Below, piece by piece: positions 1-7,696 of a stretch of 64,000 nucleotides of DNA (position 1 is the stretch's first letter; each line of letters starts with the position of its first letter). The DNA is taken from NCBI GenBank assembly GCA_964542645.1, contig CAZIUG010000007.1, positions 434,001 to 498,000 of the forward strand, written 5' to 3'. Origin of the DNA: Moanibacter sp964542645. GTDB lineage: Bacteria; Verrucomicrobiota; Verrucomicrobiia; Opitutales; UBA2987. The notes under the pieces were generated by a model. It was not told the DNA's origin, ran no database searches, and was given only the letters and a program-made list of their open reading frames with translations. A program made the translations under genes and the position numbers.

Positions 1-556
1 TCACTGCAATTTTACTATGGACAAGAGCCAGCCGACGCCCATCAGTTGCAGCAAGGGTTAGTTTTTCATCCGCGAAGTCGAAATAAACTCCGTTCATAAT
101 AAAGCGCGACTCGTCCGTACTCTGTGCGTAAGATACACTTCTTAGCATGTACGCTAGAGTTTCCTGGCTAAGCTCGAAAACATGGTCGTCACTAAAAGTC
201 GGTAATGCGGGAAATTCGTCTGCTCCAATACCCGTCATAAGAAATTGCGAACCCCCTGAAGTGATCTTTATGTGATGCCCAGCGGACGACTCTATCTCGA
301 CATCTAGATTGGGTAGTTCTCGAATGATGGTTGCTAATTTTCTAACCGGGAGAGTGATTCCTCCACTTTCTGTAATCTCAGCTGCAATCCGACAGCGGAT
401 TCCCAAGTCGAGATTCGTCGTTGTAAGGCCTATAGAGTCTCCTTCCGCTTCGATAAGCACATTGTTTAGAATCGGCATGCTGATCTTTGTGCCCACCACA
501 TTGATCACCTGCTGGAGTCCGCTTGTAAAATGGTCTCGGTTAATTTTGAATTTCAT
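1..556 (-). CDS. dnaN: DNA polymerase III beta sliding clamp, N-terminal part
   Basis: Encodes the first 185 residues of the ring-shaped clamp that tethers the replicative polymerase to DNA; the gene runs off the left edge of the window. The start (MKFKINRDHF) follows a short purine-rich AGGAGA ribosome site. The reading frame shows the usual clamp domain-1 features, including a Q-Q-V-N-V-V-G stretch, a P-I-L-N-N-V motif and the later T-D-G-R-R-L-A segment that marks the beginning of domain 2. There is no frameshift in the visible part. It lies downstream of pssA on the same strand with a 278-base AT-rich gap between them, so it probably has its own promoter. Identification is from direct reading of the family motifs and is very secure. 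Confidence 0.95.
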   Translation of the reverse strand, partial: MKFKINRDHFTSGLQQVINVVGTKISMPILNNVLIEAEGDSIGLTTTNLDLGIRCRIAAEITESGGITLPVRKLATIIRELPNLDVEIESSAGHHIKITSGGSQFLMTGIGADEFPALPTFSDDHVFELSQETLAYMLRSVSYAQSTDESRFIMNGVYFDFADEKLTLAATDGRRLALVHSKIAV

Positions 557-834
557 TTCTCCTGGTTAGTAAGAGGGATTGGACTATTACTGACAATCAT
601 TATATACTAACAGATATTATGTACTTAAACTTCTCCTCTTATTATGTTCTGTGAACAAATAAAGTATTCGAATTTATTTGTTGGACTACAATATCTTACA
701 GAAAACTTCCACCGTGTAAGACTTATGGATAAACGTGAATGATTTACACCATTGCTGCCTGATTGTGAGAAATTCTGCGCTTATTCACGAAGTGTTCGAA
801 CAGAGAATTTATCGATGGAACCGCCTCTAAAGAA
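557..834. promoter_or_regulatory. AT-rich dnaN upstream region with DnaA-box-like 9-mers
   Basis: This non-coding stretch lies between the pssA stop and the dnaN start and is clearly AT-rich. It contains three 9-mers that each differ by one base from a DnaA box: TTGTTCACA on the minus strand at 650-658, TTATCCATA on the minus strand at 724-732 and TTATTCACG on the plus strand at 781-789. None is a perfect TTATNCACA. It must hold the dnaN promoter; an origin function is only a possibility, and dnaA itself is not in the window. Confidence 0.3.
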
Positions 835-1767
835 TCAATCCTTGAAGTCCGAATAGGGAACAGTTTTGTCTTGTTCTGAATCTTCCTGAGAGCCGAAATC
901 GCCCTCTGTTAACTGACGCGTAATTGATTTACGTTTTTCCCATGTTCTCAGACACTGTCGGACAAGACCATAGAAGATATAGGTCAGAAATAGAATTGAA
1001 ATGGCAACCGATCGGAACAAGTACACAAGAGCAAATCCGACCGCCAAATAGACGAAGGTGCGCAGACGAGTTTGAGTTTGCCAGTCAATTGTTTTGAAAC
1101 TGGGATAGGAGATATTGCTGACCATTAGGAAAGCAATAAGCAAGAGAAGGACTGGGAGAAAAATGGACCACGATCGCAAATCGTAACTATTCAATACCAG
1201 GACGAGGGAAGCGATCATTCCGGCTGCGGCGGGAACCGGAAGCCCTTTAAATTCCGTTGTCAAGGACACTCCATTTTCAGCGAGAAGGGGATTAGAAATA
1301 ACATTGAAGCGGGCTAGGCGAACGGCAGAACAGAACAGATAAAGGAAGCCAATAAGCCAGCCAACTTGAAGGAAGAATGGGTAGGCTTCAGTAGGAGAGA
1401 GAATGAGAAAAAAGACCATCAGGGCTGGCGCCATTCCGAAAGAAACAATATCTGCAATGGAATCGAACTCTTTTCCGAAGAGAGACTCTTTTCCACCAAG
1501 GCGAGCTAGTCTGCCATCCAGGGCATCAAAGATTACAGCTGCAAGAATGAACCAAACCGCTTCTGTGTATCGTTCACGAGCGAGCGCCTCATTAGTAAGG
1601 GTAGAAGAGGATGCGTATTTGGCCTGAATACAGCGTATAACAGCAAGATAGCCGCAGAAAAGGTTTCCTCCTGTCATGAGATTCGGGAGAAAGTAAATTC
1701 GACTCGCCTCGTGCGTTAGACTCGGTGGCGGAGGGGAGCTTTCCTGGTTGGGAATTGGATCAGGCAT
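835..1767 (-). CDS. pssA: CDP-diacylglycerol--serine O-phosphatidyltransferase
   Basis: Makes phosphatidylserine from CDP-diacylglycerol and serine in the inner membrane, the committed step towards phosphatidylethanolamine. The CDP-alcohol phosphatidyltransferase signature D-x2-DG-x2-AR-x8-G-x3-D-x3-D is complete: D81, D84, G85, A88, R89, G98, D102 and D106. Six or more hydrophobic segments follow, as expected for the multi-pass family. At 310 residues it is longer than the short Bacillus form because of a charged, Glu/Asp-rich tail and a Pro-rich N-terminus. Its start overlaps the end of the upstream RelE-like gene by 8 bases, so the two are probably translationally coupled. Confidence 0.9.
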   Translation of the reverse strand: MPDPIPNQESSPPPPSLTHEASRIYFLPNLMTGGNLFCGYLAVIRCIQAKYASSSTLTNEALARERYTEAVWFILAAVIFDALDGRLARLGGKESLFGKEFDSIADIVSFGMAPALMVFFLILSPTEAYPFFLQVGWLIGFLYLFCSAVRLARFNVISNPLLAENGVSLTTEFKGLPVPAAAGMIASLVLVLNSYDLRSWSIFLPVLLLLIAFLMVSNISYPSFKTIDWQTQTRLRTFVYLAVGFALVYLFRSVAISILFLTYIFYGLVRQCLRTWEKRKSITRQLTEGDFGSQEDSEQDKTVPYSDFKD

Positions 1768-2125
1768 CCTTTTTTAGACTTTCGAGATATCTCCAGAACG
1801 ACTGGTGTTGTTCGATCATCTGTTCTTCGCTGATGGGAAGTTTGGAGCGGAAAATAAAATCAGTTAGCGTATTTCGGTGAAGTAAATAGTGGCTGTGAAG
1901 TATATTGCCGTTTACCTCGAAGTAAATTCGAAAGTCTCCTGCACGGAGCCTGTAGAATATAATTCCACGACGTCGGAATTTGCCCAAAGGTTCCTGAGGT
2001 CGGGAAAGCTGCTCAGGAGTCACTCCGCTGATCTGTTCTACAAGCTCAAGCTGTTCCTGGAGTGGGAGTTTTTCCAACTCGCCCATTGATTGATTACTGA
2101 AGGTTACTTGGAAAGGTTGCTTCAT
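1760..2125 (-). CDS. RelE/ParE-fold protein preceding pssA
   Basis: A 121-residue protein with the general pattern of the RelE/ParE superfamily: an N-terminal beta strand, two helices with L-E-x-L-P and L-V-E-Q-I, then G-x-F-R-R-R-G-I-I-F-Y-R-L-R and D-F-R-I-Y-F-E-V, which resemble the central toxin beta-sheet. No antitoxin gene is next to it: upstream is a 290-base intergenic region and downstream is pssA, with an 8-base overlap. The protein has a long C-terminal helix beyond the usual RelE length. It may be a domesticated member with a housekeeping role tied to pssA rather than a toxin. The fold assignment is by sequence pattern only. Confidence 0.6.
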   Translation of the reverse strand: MKQPFQVTFSNQSMGELEKLPLQEQLELVEQISGVTPEQLSRPQEPLGKFRRRGIIFYRLRAGDFRIYFEVNGNILHSHYLLHRNTLTDFIFRSKLPISEEQMIEQHQSFWRYLESLKKDA

Positions 2126-2415
2126 GGTGAAGTTGGATGAGAAAGAGCATTCGGGATCTCGAATGCGATTAACTTGCCATCAACAAAGCTCGACCAAAAG
2201 ATACCTAGCAATAAGAAAATGAACGGGGAAGTTCAAAGATCGAGGGATCTAAACAACTTCTTAAAGGCTCGAACAGGCCCTGGTTACATGAGTTGTTTTA
2301 ACAGTGACAATGATATTGTGCTTTCGAGATAGGAACATATAAAAGAGCGAAAGACTTTCAGGGAACGCGGACTTTAGGGTTTAATTTAGGACTGGAATTA
2401 ATTATCTATTGCTAG

Positions 2416-2907
2416 GTGAGGAATCCAATTGAAGTGATGGGCCTCTTTGTCTCCCCCGGACACGATTTCATCGGTCGCCACGGTAAGGAGAGGTTGTTGA
2501 ATCAGGTAAGCTCAAAGAAAAATGTGCATTGTCTGGCGGGACAAGGAATCGAGGGAGATCGGTTCTGCGGTTTTCGCGAAAATTTCAAGGGGCAGATCAC
2601 TTTCTTTGAATGGGAGATTTTGGAGAAACTGAGAACGACTTTCGGGAAACCGGATATTTCACCTTCGGCCTCACGGCGAAATGTTATCCTAAAAGGAATC
2701 GATCTTAATTTTCTGATCGGCAAACGATTTCAGATCCAAGAAGTTGTTTTCGAAGGCTCCGAACACTGTGCTCCCTGCAATTGGATGGACGTTGCTATTT
2801 TGCCAGGCACGAAAAAAGCTCTGGAGAACAAAGGCGGTCTTAGATCGCGTATCCTTCAGTCAGGGTATCTAAGTTTGGGGAAGACGGATCTTCTTTTCTT
2901 ACCCTAA
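2416..2907 (+). CDS. MOSC domain protein
   Basis: A stand-alone MOSC (molybdenum cofactor sulfurase C-terminal) domain of 163 residues. Visible features are the G-I-E-G-D-R-F motif near residue 43, the R-R-N-V-I-L-K-G-I-D stretch with G-K-R-F, and the E-H-C-A-P-C-N segment with two cysteines that fits the conserved MOSC cysteine region. Members such as YiiM and mARC bind molybdenum cofactor or act in reduction of N-hydroxylated compounds. The GTG at 2416 is used as start; an in-frame ATG at 2437 is an alternative. It faces a Moco-dependent oxidoreductase gene, which supports a molybdenum-related role, but its substrate cannot be inferred. Confidence 0.8.
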   Translation: MRNPIEVMGLFVSPGHDFIGRHGKERLLNQVSSKKNVHCLAGQGIEGDRFCGFRENFKGQITFFEWEILEKLRTTFGKPDISPSASRRNVILKGIDLNFLIGKRFQIQEVVFEGSEHCAPCNWMDVAILPGTKKALENKGGLRSRILQSGYLSLGKTDLLFLP

Positions 2908-3202
2908 GATTCACAAGCCGATGAGCTGAATGCCTATCCCAATCCGGATCGCAGAAATAAGGGAAAGTCAGCTTAGAATCCCTCAATATTTCAGGCCTCA
3001 TTTCTCCGGATTTGATCATTTCCAAAGCATCCTTTCAATGCCCATGCAATCTTTACTGGATTAGGGTGGGCGATGGGCAGAAAACTTTGGGGAATTCTCG
3101 AATTGGCAATATTTGGGGTCGCCAAGATTCTCAAGAGTTAGATTTGCCTCCTTGCAGCTAATTCGATCTCCGAGGAACATCGGATACGCGGAAAATTCAA
3201 GG

Positions 3203-3844
3203 TCAGGCGTACCGATCTTCCGTGAAGGGGTCAGCCGTGTTTGAAAATCCGCGCGTTTCCCAGTAACCAAGGCGATCTTCTTCCAAAAAGTGGATATGTT
3301 TAACAAACTTGGCACCTTTCCAGGCATAAAGCTTAGGCACTATTATGCGAGCTGGCCCTCCATGTTTTCGAGAAAGCGGACGACCCTCAAATTCTGTAGC
3401 AATCAGTACATCGTCATCGACCAGAATCCTGAGCGGAACATTTACAGTATAATCATCATAACTAGTAAAAAAAACAAACGCTGCTTCAGGCAGCGGATTT
3501 ACGAGATCGCAAATCATGGTAAACGGAACCCCTTTCCATCGACAGTCGAATTTGCTCCAGGTCGTTACACAATGGAAATCGCTTACCATGGAAACCTTAG
3601 GAAGTTTCTGTAATTCATTCCAGTCCAGTTCGATAGGCCTTTCTACCTTGCCTACAATCTTAAGGGTCCATTCAGAAAGAGGGATAACAGGCTGAATCCC
3701 AAGGTCGAGAACCGGAAACCCTTCGGTCAGGTGTTGACCCGCCGGCAGACGGCCGTCTACCGGCTTTCCCAGGGCTTTTGCACCTTTTTCTACCTGTTTC
3801 GCCGCCCATCTCTCCTTGGCACTACTTGATCGGTTTTCTTTCAT
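3203..3844 (-). CDS. Sulfite-oxidase-like molybdopterin oxidoreductase
   Basis: A soluble oxidoreductase of the sulfite oxidase / MsrP (YedY) catalytic-domain family. The molybdenum-ligating cysteine is C92 in the D-F-H-C-V-T-T-W-S motif, and the G-G-P-A-R-I-I-V-P-x-L-Y-x-W-K-G-A-K-x-V motif typical of the Moco-binding fold follows. I place the start at the ATG at 3844, four bases after GGAAG, rather than the upstream TTG at 3886. No Tat signal is visible, so it is probably cytoplasmic, unlike MsrP. No heme partner (MsrQ-like) gene is adjacent. It converges with the MOSC gene, both being molybdenum-cofactor-linked. The physiological substrate is unknown. Confidence 0.85.
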   Translation of the reverse strand: MKENRSSSAKERWAAKQVEKGAKALGKPVDGRLPAGQHLTEGFPVLDLGIQPVIPLSEWTLKIVGKVERPIELDWNELQKLPKVSMVSDFHCVTTWSKFDCRWKGVPFTMICDLVNPLPEAAFVFFTSYDDYTVNVPLRILVDDDVLIATEFEGRPLSRKHGGPARIIVPKLYAWKGAKFVKHIHFLEEDRLGYWETRGFSNTADPFTEDRYA

Positions 3845-3960
3845 TCTTCCGCTTTGATACTTCTTTATGCACTTCCCGGAGGGCAAGAGGTTTTTCTGTT
3901 ATTAAGTAATATTGTTAGGATCACAGAATTTGCTCGGAGAAACTTGACGAGTCAGATAAG

Positions 3961-3995
3961 ATGCAATAAATGCATAAAACTTGCTAATATAGCAA
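3961..3995. promoter_or_regulatory. Tandem palindromes just upstream of iclR-like gene
   Basis: Two perfect 15-base inverted repeats lie one after the other: ATGCAATAAATGCAT (3961-3975) and TTGCTAATATAGCAA (3981-3995). Their centres are 20 bases apart, about two helical turns, so bound dimers would sit on the same DNA face. The second ends three bases before the ATG of the IclR-family gene, where a ribosome site would be expected. Size and position fit an IclR operator for autoregulation and possibly for the divergent molybdoenzyme gene. This is inference; no experiment or alignment supports it. Confidence 0.5.
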
Positions 3996-3998
3996 AAT

Positions 3999-4745
3999 AT
4001 GCTTCCGGCACAACCAAACTTGGGAATAATTGATGGAATGCGATGTCTGCGAGTACTCGCGATATCGAAAACACCGGTGGGCGTGAGTGAAATGGCCAAC
4101 CGTATGTTGATGGAGCCAACAAAGGTTCATAGGCTTTTGAAAACCTTGGCTCATATGGGAATGGTCCAACAAGACCATGGGCGACGGTATCTTATTGGAG
4201 GAGGCATCCAGGTATTAGCAAATTTAAGTTTTAAGGGATCAGAACTGGAGTGGCGTAGAGACAAAGCGATTCGATTGCTTTCACGTGAGGTAAAACATAA
4301 CATTGCCTTCGGAGTAATGTGGGAGGGAATGGTAACATATCTCGAGGGAAAACAACAAAGCTCCAAAATAGTGGTTGAACATGGAATAGCTCAGATGGCG
4401 TGGGACAGTCTAGAAGAGGCAAGTACATGCTGCACGGGTTTGGTTTTGTTAGCAGGAAAAAATGATGAGGAAGTGGAAAGAATCTATCGGGGAAGGCCGA
4501 TACCGGGATTTATAGGTGGCCTTGGAGATTTGCGGCGACAGCTAAGCGAAATTCAGGTTCGTAACTATGCCTACCTGACGGGAGTAACTAGACAAAGTTC
4601 AAGTGCTTTGGCGGTTCCGTTTACCGATGGACTTTCCGCTCTCGAAGTACGAGGACCGATAGCTCAAGCGGATTTCCAAGGTATAGGTGAAATTGTGAGA
4701 CAGGTTATTTTGACGGTCGAACGCTCATGGCGATGGAACGAGTAG
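3999..4745 (+). CDS. IclR-family transcriptional regulator
   Basis: A 248-residue regulator with an N-terminal winged helix-turn-helix (residues about 8-65, with V-S-E-M-A-N-R and T-K-V-H-R-L-L-K-T-L) and a C-terminal IclR effector domain (about 80-245), including the A-S-T-C-C-T-G-L-V-L-L-A region and a final beta strand with A-L-A-V-P-F. The start at 3999 keeps the first helix intact, although no Shine-Dalgarno is seen. Its 3' end overlaps the next gene by 19 bases, so it is probably co-transcribed with the two recombination nuclease genes, an odd partnership for a family that usually controls carbon catabolism. The effector is unknown. Confidence 0.88.
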   Translation: MLPAQPNLGIIDGMRCLRVLAISKTPVGVSEMANRMLMEPTKVHRLLKTLAHMGMVQQDHGRRYLIGGGIQVLANLSFKGSELEWRRDKAIRLLSREVKHNIAFGVMWEGMVTYLEGKQQSSKIVVEHGIAQMAWDSLEEASTCCTGLVLLAGKNDEEVERIYRGRPIPGFIGGLGDLRRQLSEIQVRNYAYLTGVTRQSSSALAVPFTDGLSALEVRGPIAQADFQGIGEIVRQVILTVERSWRWNE

Positions 4746-7696
4746 GTCTCTATCGCAGTCAGAACTTTGAGGATTCTTGGGAGGCTATCTTACATCCCTG
4801 GTTTCGCGAACAGTCTCTGAGTAGGGAAGTCAGTGCTGGAACTGCCGCGGTGATCGTCCCTCATGTTTCATGTATTGCTTTTCTCAAAACCCGTCTGCTG
4901 GAACAAGAATCCGGCTCTTTCGGAATATTCTTCTTCACGTCTCGCACCTTGCGCGAATTTCTTCTACGGCATTTAGCGACACTTCCACCCCTTGTATCGC
5001 GGGAAGATGCCCGTCTATTTGTCTCCCTGGCAGCTGAGGAAATTTCCGAAAACCGAGTGGCACAGGCGGTGTCTCGCTCACCTGATTCATTTCTCCATCT
5101 CTTGAAACAGATAACCGGGGCGGGATGGAAACTGAGAGATTGGGAGAATCAAGACGCGGAAAATATAGCACACCAATTCTCCAGTTATCTGGACCGTGCC
5201 GGGATGCAGACGGTTCAACAGGCGGACAGACGGCTTCTCAGAGAATCGGAAACGATGAAACCTTTCTTTCAACGGGTTTTGATATATGGCTTTTCGGAGA
5301 GAGAATGGCCCCAATTGCTTCTCCTGCGGTCGGCTGTCAATTTTGCTAGACGGGCAACGGTGGTCCTTTTGGAAGAGGGCTTGGATGATGCCGGAAGGAG
5401 TTGGCTGGGAACCTGGGAAGAATTTTTTGGGAACGCCGAAACAGTGGCTTCGAAAAGGGATAGAGAAGAATCAGGATTCGACATGGTCACGGACAATCTC
5501 GAAGGGTTAATTGAATCGGGAGTAGGAGAATCTTTGCCAAAGCAGGTCATTTATCGCGTAACCGAGAACAGGGACAACGAAGCCAAAGCTATTGTTGCCC
5601 AGGCTCTAACCTTTTTATCCGAAGCTGATTCGGTACGAGTGGGAGTCGTTTTCTCAAGGCCATCTGCCCTCTCACGATTGGTTACGGATTATCTATGCAC
5701 GCTCCGCATTCCACATTATGACTCGCTAGGCAATGTCCCGGGCCGGGGGCCCATAGAGCAGCTCCTTGATATGTGGATTCAGTTACAGGAGGAACAGCGG
5801 CTTGATTCTCTTTTGGATTTTAGTTGCGCGCTTGCTACAGAAGGGTTTCTCGACCCGAAGATTTCCACGAGCATGAAAACCATCTGCGAAAAGGCGGCGG
5901 AGGAAGTATTGACCGACGATCTAGCTGTAATGAAGGCGTTTGTTTTGCAAGAGAGAGTGGAATCTTCCGCAGCAAGTTTTTTTTCCTCGTGGGTGCTTTT
6001 CCCAAAGGTAGCGTCGATAGGTAAACTAATAGATTGGACCGAAAAATTTCTTTCTTTGTTGGATTCACCCAAGGTGACTTCAAATTTTCAAAGAAAGGCA
6101 AAAGACTTAGAATCGCTACGGGAGATAGAGGTCTCCCGAGATAATTTCTGCCAATGGCTTCGCGATGTTTTCAAGGATCCTCAGCGGAGCAGGAACGAGC
6201 TTGGGCGAAATCCATTCTCCCGAATTCACATCCTTTCATTCGACGAGTTCAGCGGCGAAAGCTGGAGTCATCTTATTGTCGGAGGATTGAATTCTGACGA
6301 ATGGCCCCGCTGCTGGGTAGATTCCGGACTCTTTAGTGGGGACCAGATAGGAAAGTTGAATCAGAGGGTGTTGAAGCAGGGACGTCAAGGAGAAGGACAC
6401 GTTGTGCTGGAGGCAGATTACAGCTGGATTCATTCATCCTCCGACCTTCGGGTGTCCAGCTTTGTTCATTTTAGTCGTCTCTTACGTGTTCCGCGTCGAG
6501 GACTTGCGTTGACATTTTCAGCTGAGAGGAGAACTGCTACCCTCGAGATGGTTAGGCCGAGCGAATTCTTGATTAAGGTTTATTGGGTTGATAGAGGAAG
6601 TCTTCTCGAAGGAGATGAATTGAAAACGCTAATCAAGAAAACAAACGGGTGGCTTAATGGGGCTTTTAACAAACCGTTAGACAGCAGGGATGAAACCGAT
6701 CGCATGTTATCTGCATTCAAAGCCCGAAGGGATTCTGAAAAACCTTTTAGCGAATTCGAATTCAGCTACCGAGAGCCTCCATCGGGAGGCCTTTTGCTGT
6801 CTGCAAGCGCGTGGGATATTCTTATGGAACGACCTGCAGAAGTCTGGCTCAAACATGTCCTGAAACTGAGGAAAAGGCAAAACTGGTCAGAAAAAATGGG
6901 GTCTAATTTGGCGCATGGCTCATGGGTACATTCGTGGTTGCGGATTGGGAATGAGAGAGGTGGATTCATCCCTTTCCCTAAGGCCAATGATTGGCGCGAA
7001 TCAGTTCGAAATGCAGCGAATTTAACACTCGACAAGGTCTCATTAGCTTATCGTAAAGCAGGGCGTGAGATTCCGGACTGGTGGCTTTCTCAATGGAACG
7101 AAGCAACTGAGGTCGCTGAACAATTCCTTGAGCGGCTAACCGGCATCGCTAAATGGACCCATCTGGCAAGCGAACGGCCTCTCCCGATAAATGGTACCGC
7201 TCTATTTCCTGATGGTACGCGATTGCCTATAAAAGGACGGATGGACCTGATCCTTGCTAACGGATCCATCGACGGTTGTAAATGTGACGATGCTTGGCCT
7301 GCTGATGCCTCGGCCTGGATTATCGACTTTAAGACCAGTGCCGGAGCGAGGCCTCTCACATCCCGAAATTTTTTAAGAGGATACGGCCTACAAATAGGCC
7401 TTTACGCACAGTCTCTGGCCACAATGGGATGCCAATCCATTTCTATGAGTATAGCTCTCTCGCACTCTCCACTAAGACCCCAGATTGACCAAGAAGACCT
7501 GACAACCGCAAATGCTCTTTGGCAAGAGATCTCTAAGATTCACAAGTCTGGGGTAGTGGGCCAGTCGAGTGAGCTGCGGTCCAACTTTTCCTTCAAGGGG
7601 GACTATCCTCTCGCTACCCTTCGGGTGGATCCAGCGATAATTGAGCGTAAACGGGCGATTAAGCGAGGGGGTAAGGAATCCCAGACTGAGGAATGA
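4727..7696 (+). CDS. AddB-like PD-(D/E)XK nuclease subunit
   Basis: A 989-residue partner of the following helicase-nuclease. The C-terminus carries a RecB-type nuclease domain: G-R-M-D near residue 836, I-I-D-F-K-T-S near 867 and a Q-I-G-L-Y-A-Q motif near 889. The long N-terminal part looks like a degenerate superfamily-1 helicase scaffold without an obvious Walker A motif, and the four cysteines of the Gram-positive AddB iron-sulfur cluster are not evident. That resembles the AddB class in general, but the protein is diverged and somewhat short. It overlaps the IclR-family gene by 19 bases and the AddA-like gene by ATGA. Expected role: processing DNA double-strand ends for RecA. Confidence 0.75.
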   Translation: MAMERVGLYRSQNFEDSWEAILHPWFREQSLSREVSAGTAAVIVPHVSCIAFLKTRLLEQESGSFGIFFFTSRTLREFLLRHLATLPPLVSREDARLFVSLAAEEISENRVAQAVSRSPDSFLHLLKQITGAGWKLRDWENQDAENIAHQFSSYLDRAGMQTVQQADRRLLRESETMKPFFQRVLIYGFSEREWPQLLLLRSAVNFARRATVVLLEEGLDDAGRSWLGTWEEFFGNAETVASKRDREESGFDMVTDNLEGLIESGVGESLPKQVIYRVTENRDNEAKAIVAQALTFLSEADSVRVGVVFSRPSALSRLVTDYLCTLRIPHYDSLGNVPGRGPIEQLLDMWIQLQEEQRLDSLLDFSCALATEGFLDPKISTSMKTICEKAAEEVLTDDLAVMKAFVLQERVESSAASFFSSWVLFPKVASIGKLIDWTEKFLSLLDSPKVTSNFQRKAKDLESLREIEVSRDNFCQWLRDVFKDPQRSRNELGRNPFSRIHILSFDEFSGESWSHLIVGGLNSDEWPRCWVDSGLFSGDQIGKLNQRVLKQGRQGEGHVVLEADYSWIHSSSDLRVSSFVHFSRLLRVPRRGLALTFSAERRTATLEMVRPSEFLIKVYWVDRGSLLEGDELKTLIKKTNGWLNGAFNKPLDSRDETDRMLSAFKARRDSEKPFSEFEFSYREPPSGGLLLSASAWDILMERPAEVWLKHVLKLRKRQNWSEKMGSNLAHGSWVHSWLRIGNERGGFIPFPKANDWRESVRNAANLTLDKVSLAYRKAGREIPDWWLSQWNEATEVAEQFLERLTGIAKWTHLASERPLPINGTALFPDGTRLPIKGRMDLILANGSIDGCKCDDAWPADASAWIIDFKTSAGARPLTSRNFLRGYGLQIGLYAQSLATMGCQSISMSIALSHSPLRPQIDQEDLTTANALWQEISKIHKSGVVGQSSELRSNFSFKGDYPLATLRVDPAIIERKRAIKRGGKESQTEE

